A stretch of DNA of 64,000 bases from Neurospora tetrasperma FGSC 2508 (lineage: Eukaryota > Ascomycota > Sordariomycetes > Sordariales > Sordariaceae): assembly GCF_000213175.1 (NCBI RefSeq), contig NW_009799179.1, forward strand, positions 6,617,519-6,681,518. The letters run 5' to 3'. Positions 37,301 through 47,659 of the stretch are shown piece after piece. The notes under the pieces are model-generated. The model was not told the origin of the DNA and searched no databases. It worked only from the letters and a program-made list of their open reading frames with translations. Positions within the stretch are counted from its first letter, which is position 1, and each line of letters begins with the position of its first letter. A program made the position numbers and the translations under genes.

Positions 37301-37982
37301 TGCTCGAGAAGCTGCTGCTGGAATTATCGAAATAATGGTGAAATGCGCAAGGTTCGGAGGCGAGACTTTTTGTCGAAGCTGGGGGAGAAAGGTAAAATGA
37401 GCGGTAGACAGGACTCCTTGGAAGATTGACGTCGACGTGAAATGGACCGAAGTTGTCTAAGCCCAGGTCGGGCTGATGATGGCGCTCGCTGTTGCCGATA
37501 TGGAAATATGAACAGTCGTCGAGGAAAGTGCCAATGTTGGTGGTCTGGTCGTGCGTTGTGTTTGTTGGGAAAAACCTGAAGGGAAGGTGGAAAGCAAAAT
37601 CTCGCGGGCTCCTGTTGTCTATCGACAGAGGTGTCTGGGAAACGTACGTCCATGGTTCAACAAGGGGTTCATTGTCTAGCTGATCTAGGCGCTGGCGAGC
37701 ATGGTGATCTGGCAGAGTCGGTGTCGCTGCCCCAGCGAACGGGGTTGGTGGACAGCTAGAACACCATGCCGGACACCCTCCCGGACCAGCTTCTGGCTCC
37801 AGGAGAGACAGGGGCATGGAGAAGCTGCGGTCGGCCGACATGTCATCGAGGTCCAGCAGGGCGTCAAGGGCACCAATGCCATTCGCAGGCACGTGTGGCA
37901 CATTTTGCTGGCTCTCCGGCACCACGAAGGCGGCCGCGGAACTAGCGCCTTGAGACTCCCGCCCAACTGCGAGGCTGCCCAT
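34307..37982 (-). CDS. Conserved-type fungal protein of unknown function (852 residues)
   Basis: I read two minus-strand exons, 37982-36906 and 35788-34307, joined in phase 0 by an intron of 1117 bases (donor GTGTGT, acceptor CTTACAG). The junction makes the segment IQRK|YFSTLERLRFA, a compact charged helical stretch that resembles a conserved block I recall from uncharacterised ascomycete proteins. Exon 1 (residues 1-359) is Pro/Ser/His-rich; exon 2 has a helical part (LTREEQLALARRLRAS), then Ser/Pro-rich sequence with many possible phosphosites and a basic C-terminus (KRIWKRVRRT). No signal peptide, membrane segment or enzyme motif is visible. Alternatively these are two genes, the second starting at the ATG at 35851 inside the intron. 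Function not known. Confidence 0.62.
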
Positions 37983-40900
37983 CTCGCTACCGCGCTACCA
38001 CTCAGCCGACTCGGTCACGTCGCGAGCGCAGCAACCACCGCCAATTGAGCCTGAACAGCGGAGGACCAAGGCGGTGATTTAGTGTGATGGGGATCTTGAC
38101 GGCGGCACCTGATGAGACGTTGAACTGTTCCCCAACTCTTCTCTCCACGTCCCGTTGTTGTTCCTACAGGGTCCAGGTCCCTATTTCCCGACCTTTTTAC
38201 ACTAAGTAGCTCTCCCACAGCTGGGCTCTCCTGGCTCTCTTGGCTATTCTGTTCCCAGTTTTAAGATCAAGGTGGGGCTGCCAGGCCGAGTGGAAGCGAG
38301 ACCGCAAACGGCAATCTCAGAATAGAAGACGAGCAGGAACAGCTCGAGATGAAGTGGCCGTTGCTAAATTTCTGGGTCGGCCGATGTGACTGTCGGCTTG
38401 TCCCCGGATCAGATAGCGCACGTGGACTCCGCACTCCGCGGGCACTGAATAAAAGATTAAAAAAAGGTACGAAAACCGACACCCTCCAGCGAGTCCACGT
38501 ACGGGGTAATGAGGGATCAGCCCAATTTGCGATGGTTCCGCTGATGTTTCAGTTCTGTCTGTTCAAGAAGAGACGTTGTCGCCGTTGATCGTTGGAGATA
38601 GCGGCGAGGATGACAGTTGATATTTTCTGTTCGCAAGGGATAATCGGTGCCTCAACAGGATGGGGTTCCCTTCCAGTGCTTGAATTGACCGCTGAGCTGC
38701 TGCTTCAGTTGTGACAGATGCAGGTGAAGCCCTCCTCTGACGCCGCAGTGGATGTCGGACAGAGCTAGCGAATTGGATCGATGTGATGCGGGCGTCGTGC
38801 AGTGGCAGGCAGATCCCGTCGTTTGCTTGTGGAGGACTGGCAATAGGGTAGTGGGGAAATGGAGATCGCTTCAGGCTTTTGCTCGTTATTTGTTAATGAA
38901 GCAATATCGCACATGGCATCTACCACCCAAGAACCACCACGGTACCGAGACCGCAATCATGTGATGGATGTGATAAGAGGCAATTGCCGTCGATGATCGT
39001 TTCCTTCTTCAAGGGTCTTCTCGATATTGATCTGGAGTCAGGTTCGTGTCGAGGTCCCGGCCGTCCGCTTAGCTCGGTTGCAACAGACTTGTGATGGATG
39101 AGAGCCACTGCGGGAGTGGGTCTAGGATGATATAGAAGGAGGACGAAGAGATAGGTACCTCTAGGTAGTCTATGGAGAGAAACCTCAAGAAAGAACACTT
39201 TGAATTTATTCTGAGATGAGAGATGAACTCGTCCTAAATCCAGCCTCCCTCTGTGGTCTGTAGGTCTCCTCGTTTCCAAACTCCCCTCGTGTTCGAAACC
39301 GATGGGGGCCTGGGTTGTAGTAACCTAAGCTAAGGGGGTCTCTGAGGGGTTCTCACTACGTAAATACTGAACGGGGATTCGGGGTCTGTGATTGGAACCA
39401 TCGATGTAACAAACAGAGATGGATAATTATTAGCGTGTTTGGAAGGAGCTCAGTGACGACTCGATGTTGAGTTTACTTCGAGGAAGGAACGTAGGTAGCG
39501 CTAGATAGAGGTAGGTACCAGGTGGCGCAAGTTGCGTGCAGGTGGGCTGCGCACCTGTTTGCTGTATCAAGTGCTGGCTGTATGTAGGTAGCCGAGCAAT
39601 CACCTCAAGGAAGGATTCGAGACAATTGAGATGATTGGTTGAAAGGGACTGGAGAGAACGTGGACAGTCCAACGCAGATACTTATCGTCTTCGACCGGGA
39701 CCTTCGAATCTTGCTCCTTCATGAAAGCTGCAAGACAGACTATGCCAGGTGCTCTGGACTCGATAGTACACTCAGCATCATGATCCAGGTCGTCAATGCG
39801 TCTTCTGCTCACCCTCTTCACCGTCTTCGGGCCTGACATACGGCTTGAATCAACATAAGGGCGACGCCCCAAAGTTTGTCCCTGAAACATGTTACTTCTT
39901 CCACTTCAATTGACCTACGACAGAGGCCATTGGACAAACACGGTCAAACAACGCTCACTACAAGACGCAGGCACTGTAGCCTCTGCTATCCCTTCTCCAG
40001 CGGCTCCTCGCGATTCCAGAAACCAGTCATTTGGGTCCGTCCCGTCCCCATTTCGCGGCTAGGAGAAAGTTTGACGAGTTGGCACCGTCGCTGCCGATTT
40101 GACATCCCACTTCGTTCCCGTTCGGTGGTTCCCGCAATTGGGTCTCACATAATGCTCTAGTATGCGATCTCGGGTGCCGCTGACAGATCGGGGGCTGCAA
40201 AACACGGGTTCAGCAAACCAGGCGGGCAAACCCAGGCCTTCCAGGCTCTGACATCTTTATCTCAGACAGGTCGCTTGGAGGTGCTGCAGTTGTTGCGACT
40301 TCCCCTCCCCTGATTTTCTTCTCGCCATTTCCGTTGGGTGGTGCACAGATCAGGGTCCCTAGCAATCGCCGTGAAGCGAGCCCTCGAGGAGCCAGGGGAG
40401 CCAACGAGGCCGATTCGGGAACACGCAATAACTCAACACCCAGAACAAATGAAGGAGTTGTACGGAACCACAGAGCCAAAGACGAACCCGTGGGGGTTCG
40501 ATAAGGGACGGAGGATAGACAGGAAAGTCAGAAGGGCAAGGCTCGACAACCACATCGTTGGATTATTCGGGCCCAGTGTAATCGAATCATTTGATCAGGA
40601 TGGCCTATCAGACTAGTGGCGCCGGGTGCGTAGGTCTGGCGACTTTAGACTGAGATATACATGGCATGCTCCTTCCAGCTTCCAGCGCTACGGCATCTCT
40701 TTGGTTTTCGAATGGCTATCGCTGTTGCGTCGTCTCCAGAGATCCGGTACCTACACCGTCTTCGAAAACCAAAGCACCATATCGGATACACTGGCTTGCC
40801 CATATCCCGGGCCTTTGCAGACTAGGCTGGCGGCAACAATAGTTAGACGAAGCGTGTGAGAGCATCCCCTTGAACAGAGTAGCGAACTTCGGCTTCAGGG

Positions 40901-42443
40901 GCGCACCAATGCACCGTCCGGAATGTAGATCAAGCAACAACGCTCCTGCTTTGGTCGTACCACAGCCGGTTCAGTCATCATCACCACCCCATACAATTGA
41001 GGGTCCCTGTTGACAATGTATATGTTTTTTCAGCTTTGTTCTCGACTTCGGAAACACACAGATCAGCTCTCACGTTTCTCGGAAACCGAATCAACGCTTG
41101 CTCAACAGAGTTGCACATTGTCAGCGTCGCCAACAAAGTCGGTTTGAATATTGTTCATACCTGCTTCAAGTCACTGGCAGTCTGGCCAGTCTGCCCGCCC
41201 GGCATATTGGAAGTTATGCGAGCGGCTGATTTTTTAAACGCCGGTTCCCGCATAGGCTTACCAGCCAGCCCAAGCTATTCTTGCTTCCGGATGGTTTGGG
41301 ACATGCTGTCCCTCGAACAGGTTTTGTTACACCATCGTTTACTGGGATGATCGAAACCAGGAAGCATTACGAATAGCAAAATTCTCGATAAGATACTTTG
41401 TCTCATCCGTCTTAAGGCAAGAGACGACACAGCAACAGAGCGGTTGGATGTGATATAATGCTTTTGCAATGTCAGCTCCATATCAAAGAGTTCTCCTTCA
41501 ACGGACCAGACATGAATATCAGCGTATGTCGCCGCTTTTGCAGCTCCTGCCAAGGCAATTTTGAAGAACAACTTCCCACTGGAGTGGTCCACGTATGAAG
41601 ACAGCTTTGAATCAGAACGCCGAGGCACAATCATCTTCTTGTTTGCTATTCGATATAAAATCTCCACTGACTAGTAGTGGGCAGCCTGACGAGTATTGCC
41701 GATGAACACAAACACTGGGTTGCACTATCGTCGAGCAATCATGAATCATGCCAGCTTGAAAAGACTTGCCGACCGAAAGCCGATGGTCATCGATCACAAT
41801 TGATCTACCTACCCCGAAATACCGAGGGAGGCCTTCACGAAAAGAAGAAAACGCTTACTGGCATGACTTACAGGAGGAACTGCCATTATGCAAACATCTT
41901 TAAGGTGCATTTTATTCCAGTTTCAGAAGCAATGGGCCACAATTTGGTGATGGGGGTCAAGGCAAAGAAAGCTCAAGCTGAACTGGAACACCACACGGCA
42001 TGAGACTAACGGGTCGTTGAGTTTCAAATGACAAAAAGTTCACCTTGTCAGGACACAACTCAGGTCTGTGAGCATTATTCACAATGTACGTTGCTATTTC
42101 GCCCGCATGGATACTTGTCGAATTACAAAGTCGATTCCACGAGCAGTTAACTACCTAGATGTGACAATATCTGGAAACGCACAATATCATCCAGCCACCG
42201 CCCAAACCGATGAATTCCTCCCTTGGCTTAATGAGGCTTCGATGCAAAAAGACACCCTTCATTACCTTGTCACCTAGTCTCATCGAACTGCAATGGGCTA
42301 GCTTAACTGCAGGTTGAACTTCCAACTTGCAAGATCAGGCAACCTAATTACGCCAGCAATAAACTTCCGGAACCGTGGTAGTTGGAGCTAGATTCCGATA
42401 CCTTACGCCATATACCCCTTGGAGTATGACCAGTCACCGTCCG
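37983..42443. other. Gene-poor interval between the 852-residue gene and the aminomutase
   Basis: This is 4.5 kb with short, overlapping frames only. The longest plausible ones are minus-strand frames at 39600-39890 (96 residues, ATG start) and 41275-41667 (130 residues, GTG start); neither has a motif I recognise. TAGGTA/TACCTA words cluster at 39150-39590. The part next to 37982 should hold the promoter of the minus-strand gene. Confidence 0.5.
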
Positions 42444-44340
42444 TTATATTGAGGGTTTGTATACCCCTCGCGAGGCTTCCGGGAGCATGTCAACCGGGTC
42501 ATAGTACTCATAGACCTTGTCGGCTTTGTCCCGACCCGTGATGGCGGGGGCCACAAAGGTTGACACGCCCGTGTCACGGTTGTAGCTCTGATAGGAGCAT
42601 GCAAGCCGCTTCCCCCCTCCACCAGGAAGGTCGACGACAAAAGAGGGAGTCATGAAACCTGCAATTGACCCGCGGATCTTGGCCTCTAGGTCCAGAATGG
42701 TTTGCAAGGGCGTGCGAAGGTGCTCCACCCTCTCAACCAAATCGCACTGGTAAACGTAGTACTGACTTTGACGTTAGAATCTGACACTCACGAAATGTTG
42801 ATTGCAGAGGTGACTTACAGGTGTGATATTGTTGTCGGCTAGCTGGCGGATGAGGGTTGACATGGTCTCGTAATCATCGTTGACGCCGCGAAGCAAGACG
42901 GTCTGATTACGGACCATGACACCATTCTCAAAGAGCTTCTGAGAGGCATCCGAGCTAATCCACGAGATCTCGTTGGGGCTGTTGAAGTGAGTGTGCAACG
43001 CCATCGACTTTCCGGCCTTCTTGGCTTTGTTGGAGATATCAATGAGGGCATTCACCCAGCCATCGGACTCATCCAGAATTCGAGTCGGAGCTACAGCTAA
43101 TCCCTTGGAAGCAAAGCGGAACCGCTTGATGTTGGGTAGGCTAATCAAGCGCTCGCCGATGAGAGTCAGCTGCTCCGGCTGGAGGTAGTATGAGTCACCG
43201 CCAGACACTACAATATCCTGGAGTTCCGGTCGGCTCTGAATGTAGTCAAAAGCCTCCTCCCAACGTCTGCGGGTCGGCTTCAGGGATGCCTTCGTCACGG
43301 TATTTTTATCGGCTCCAACCGCGTAAGAGCGGGTGCAAAACATGCAATATGTGGGACAAACCGAAGTCGCTGTCCAAATTCACCATCAGAATGGGCGTTA
43401 TTGGCGGGGGCGGCACGACGCAAGGGAGGACCTACGCAGAAACAGTGCTTTGTCTGTGTACCGATGTACTAGACCCTTGACGGGCGAGTCGGCAGTCTCG
43501 TGGAGCGAGTCAAGTGTGAGCTTCGGATGGTCGGGAAGCATGACGGACTTCATTGGCAAGAACTGCCGGGCGATGGGGTCATGGCGAGGATCTAGCCAGT
43601 TGATGCGGCTCAGGATGTATGGTCTGCCATACGCATGGTTAGCTTGATACGACGAAGAGATTCGTGATAAGCAAGGGCTACACTAGTGCTCACGTCATTC
43701 GGATTGCCATCGTTGCAGCAGCCACACCATCGAGGACGTCTTTGATGAATTCGTCACGGGACTGCATCTGCATGCCGAGCTTGTCCACAGGCACCTCTTC
43801 TGGGACGACGGCTTGCAAGAACTTGAAGAGCTTGACTGTGCCCTGTACGGTATTGGCGACCTGCCAATTCATGGAGGTTAGCAGGACGATATCCCAAACC
43901 GATGAATGCAACGAAGAATCGTGGGTAGCTAGCACTTGTAGCTGGGACAGGGCATATCACATCTCACTTACACTCCAGCGATACGATAGAAAGTCCTTGG
44001 CTGTCACATCTGCCCAATAAGGCACTTTGCGCCAAAACTCATCGCGGTCACTCTGAATCTCAAAAGAGACAGGATTTGCGAGAACGTTCTCGAGTTTGGC
44101 GGCACCGGGGGAATCATACGGCGGGGTGCCGATCGGTCCGACAACAGACGGCTCGCTCTGGATGTTGGGGTTGCCGATGAAGGCCGGGAGAGAACAGCCA
44201 GCCGTGTCGATGCCTTTGCTGACATCGGCTACCTGGGCTTGAAGACGTAGAGAGGAGCCGGTCCTTCGCGATGAGACGGGGTTGGGTTGAAATACTGGGC
44301 CACGAATGACCCGGTTGGGTCGAATGACTCTGGAAAGCAT
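42444..44340 (-). CDS. kamA: L-lysine 2,3-aminomutase, predicted mitochondrial radical SAM/PLP enzyme
   Basis: Five minus-strand exons, 44340-43972, 43860-43694, 43623-43436, 43369-42819 and 42761-42444, give 530 residues in consistent phase with GT-AG introns of 57-111 bases. The radical SAM cluster motif CxxxCxxC is C246, C250, C253. The PLP lysine lies in PGGGGK (K476). D432 (in YQCDL) and D469 (in FVVDLPGGGGK) align with Clostridium D293 and D330, which hold the side-chain amino group of lysine; glutamate 2,3-aminomutase has Lys/Asn there. So lysine to beta-lysine is the expected reaction. Residues 1-37 are Arg/Ser-rich with no acidic residue, like a mitochondrial presequence. The enzyme family is mainly bacterial and oxygen-sensitive. 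The divergent neighbour is an MFS transporter. What beta-lysine does in this fungus is not known. Confidence 0.9.
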
Positions 44341-45717
44341 TGTGTATTGGATTATGATTGGCAAAGCGAGGAGGTGAGAGTTGCGTTGAACTCGCTTGGT
44401 TGAAAACACCAAGCAGAAGTGGCCCCCGTGCTGAAGAACCGATACTCGAAAGTTGAAATTGGATTGCTGGAGGCGGTGGACACACCGCTTTTATGTTCGA
44501 GGAACAATGAAGAGGATGGCCACGAGGTACATGGTGACTGCTCCTGGATTTGCGGATTTCTAGGTTGCCTTCGGAATTCTTCCTCGAACTTGATGAAGTG
44601 AATGGGCAGGGGTGCAAAGGTTGATGATCACGTACTTCCATTCACTCTCGATCAGCCACTTCCAGTTTTGTAATCTACTACCAACAAAGCCCTGCCACCT
44701 TGCGGCAAAGTCAAGTTTGAGATCAGGAGATTGGAATTCGTCTCACTCCCAGGCTGTACTGAAAATTTCCTGGCTCAAGGTTACTAATCACAAGGGAGAC
44801 CGGTCACCAATCTCTTGACCCTCTAAGTCGAGACTATTCACGTGTGTCCCTAGACCCACCACCCAGTCAGCTACGTGTAGAGGCGTATGGCGGTATAGGT
44901 GGTAGTGAAAAGGGGGCGACAAAAATCACTCTTGACAGTCAGTGGATTTGTCGTCCCGATTCTTACTACCACCTACGGTATCAAGGATTCATTGTGGTGT
45001 CTTCCCAGGTTCTGAGCCACGGAGAGGTTATCAACTCCGTGCGAGAGGTGGGGAGGCCAAAATCTTCTTGCTTCTGCAACAAAGATCAAGAATCTGCGTT
45101 TTATCCTTGCCTAATCCTCGAACGCGCCCGAAGTGCCGGTAACCTGTCACTCGCTTACATCTGATGTTTGCCGATGTGCCGGGGGGTGCTTTGTACCCTG
45201 ACGGGGAAATTCAGCTAAGTGTTCATACGGTCAAACCTGGTGGCTTAATACATACATGAAGTACTCTAAGAATTCCATAAGATCACCATCATCGCCATCA
45301 TGCCCTATCATCTCGGGGCCTTCGTCAGAACGCAATCAACCTCACTGGAATAGCGCGAGGACGAGGACTGTCAAAAACTGCCGACGAAGCTCAATATTAA
45401 GTGCCAGATTGGTATGTTGACTCAGGTAAACTTCTATCTTCGTTTCTTCCGACTTTCCTTTCTTCCAAGCGTTAGCGTGGGCATAACCCAGGTAATGGCT
45501 GCTCTTACCTCTATACTATGTCTCCCGACTGCCCCTTGTTCAGCAAGTGTTCCCGGAAAGCAAATACTGACCGGGCAAGCGACTCTCGTTCTTAAGTGCA
45601 CGGCCTGTTGCAAAGATTTCAGAAGACAACACTCGACAATATCGCACAAACGACACGGCTTCATCTCGACATCGGCAAACGAGGCATTCAGTGAAGAGTC
45701 TTTATACTCCTGCAGCA
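44341..45717. promoter_or_regulatory. Divergent promoter region, aminomutase and MFS transporter
   Basis: These 1377 bases separate the start codons of the minus-strand aminomutase and the plus-strand transporter, so both promoters must lie here. I see no intervening gene. Shared control is possible but not shown by any motif I could identify. Confidence 0.6.
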
Positions 45718-47659
45718 ATGTTGGGCTTCGACTGGTCCTCTCAGAAGGGTGCAACCTCGGAGGTTGATGCTCGATATGACTTCAATTCAGAGTGAGTAAG
45801 ACTTTGGCGTTGTCTTTGTCGAGGTCCCACATTTGTGAAAGGGAAAGGTCTGGTTGAAATGTGATATCTGACCACATCCTCGGCAACTCGATTCAGACTA
45901 CCTACCCCGGACATCTTGGCTCCCCGTGGCGCAGTACCAACGATCGCGAACCATGAACCGGGTCCCTGGATCCCGAGCACTCAAGACGGAAGCACCCATG
46001 CAAGCAGTCAAGCGAACGAGGAAAAGACCGTCGCCAACCTCGACCATGGCTGGAGACCCTGGCTCGTCGTGATCGGGTGTTTTTGCCTGATTGTTCCCTC
46101 CTACGGGCTACTCAGCAGCATCGGGCTCTTTCAGACCGAATGGGAGCAACATCAGCTTCGCGGATACTCAAAGAGCGACATTTCATGGATCATCTCTGTC
46201 TTTGGTTTTCTCGACTGTTTCTTTGCCGCACCATGCGGGATCCTCTTCGATCGCTTTGGGCCGCGTTCACTCTTACTGGTAGGCAGTACGATCTACGTTG
46301 CTTCCTTCATTGGCTTGGCTTTCTCAACCACTTATGGTCAGTTCATGGCCTGCTTCGTAGTGGCGGGCATATCATGCGGTATGTACTCTTCTTCCGGAAA
46401 TTCGGGGGGTTTGACCACCTGCTGCTTCACGATGCCCGCTAACGCCCTCCCACTCGACAGCTGCCCCCACGACGGTAGGGTTCACTGTGGTCAGCCAGTG
46501 GTTCAAGATACGAGAAGGTCTTGCCACAGGGTGTGTCACAGTCGGCTCTGCGGTTGGAGGAATCTTTTTCTCCCTTGTCCTCCAAGAGCTCTTCAATAGA
46601 TATGAGTGGAGGACGGGCATTCTCATTCTTGCCGGCATCATAATGGCCTTCATGACCATTGGGAATTTTCTTGTTGAGCGGAACGAGTCACAACCAACAG
46701 GCGCAGAGACTGAAGACAGTTGAGACTTTACGGCGATCAGGGATATGATTATATCCCCGAAATTCTGGCTAATTAGCTTCAGCATTTTTGGTAGGTCCCC
46801 CAGTCTATTACTTGATACACTAGACACCCCAACCAAGATCAGCTTGGCGTGTCTCTCTTTCTCTTAACCGAGAGTCATACCATAACTAACGAAACAACCA
46901 TGATTGTTGCGCAGCATATGAAATGGTTTTGTTCAGCCAGTGGGGATCGATTCCCTCATACGCCGTCTCTACTAACTTTGGCGATAAACAGTTCTACCTC
47001 ATGACGACTTACAACTTGTAAGTGCTGCATTCCGATTGGTCGAAGTCTCCCTTGCCGCTAATATCATGGAAAGTACTGTGGCTAACCTGAGAACGGCTGC
47101 CGCTTAACCCAAACCAACAGCGGTGCTATTGTGGGGAGAACGCTACCTTCGTGGCTGTCCGATCGAAAGCTAGGCCCAGTGAACACCATCATAATCATGA
47201 ACGTCTTTACGTTGCTCGTGGTCCTGGTCGTTTGGTTGCCCTTTGGGGCAATGGCAGTTTCAGCCTTGTTTGTCGTCACTGTGCTGATGGGAGTTGGCAC
47301 TGGAAGCTTTGTGCCTCTTGGCGGTAAGTCTCCAGTGCACACATTCTCTGCGATGCATAGTACTTTTTTGATTTTATGGTGGTAGCTTACAGACACTCAT
47401 CTTTTTCTCTTTAACAGTACAATGCGTTAGTGGTCTTTGTACCTCCAGAACAATCGGCACCTGGCTCGGTTTCGTATACACCTTTTCCAGCTTTGCAACA
47501 CTACTGGGAAACCCCGCCACAGAAGCGATACTCTCGCGACAAGGGCCCAAGGCCCTCATGGCCTTCCTTGCAGGAGCCTTGGTCTTCGGACTTGCCTGCA
47601 TGGTTAGCCTGAGATTCGTGATGCACGGAGGCAAATGGATCTTGGCACGGAAGATCTGA
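45718..47659 (+). CDS. Monocarboxylate-type MFS transporter gene with one in-frame TGA (possible pseudogene)
   Basis: Six exons fit in phase: 45718-45791, 45897-46378, 46461-46790, 46915-47017, 47121-47323, 47418-47659 (478 codons with stop). The product begins MLGFDWSS and has about 12 hydrophobic segments with SLC16/MCT-like features: LDHGWRPWLVVIGCF at helix 1, and a DRFGPR loop between helices 2 and 3. Exon 3 carries TGA at 46721-46723 (codon 273) in the cytoplasmic loop between helices 6 and 7; all codons before and after stay open and family-like, so the break looks recent or is a base error. Alternatively, a 54-base GT-AG segment (46687-46740) removes the stop in frame, but its donor GTCACA is poor and the loop would be unusually short. 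Substrate unknown; monocarboxylate or an amino-acid-derived acid is a guess. Confidence 0.75.

Noticed and set aside
39600-39890. 96-residue minus-strand frame with an ATG start
   Set aside because: It is long enough to arise by chance in a 4.5 kb gap and shows no motif, signal peptide or splice context.
41275-41667. 130-residue minus-strand frame with protein-like composition
   Set aside because: It has a GTG start and no confident homology or neighbouring exons; it was left as a possible fragment and not called.
46687-46740. 54-base GT-AG segment removing the TGA in the transporter
   Set aside because: The GTCACA donor and lack of a CTRAY branch make it weak, and the loop it removes has normal family length; kept only as an alternative.
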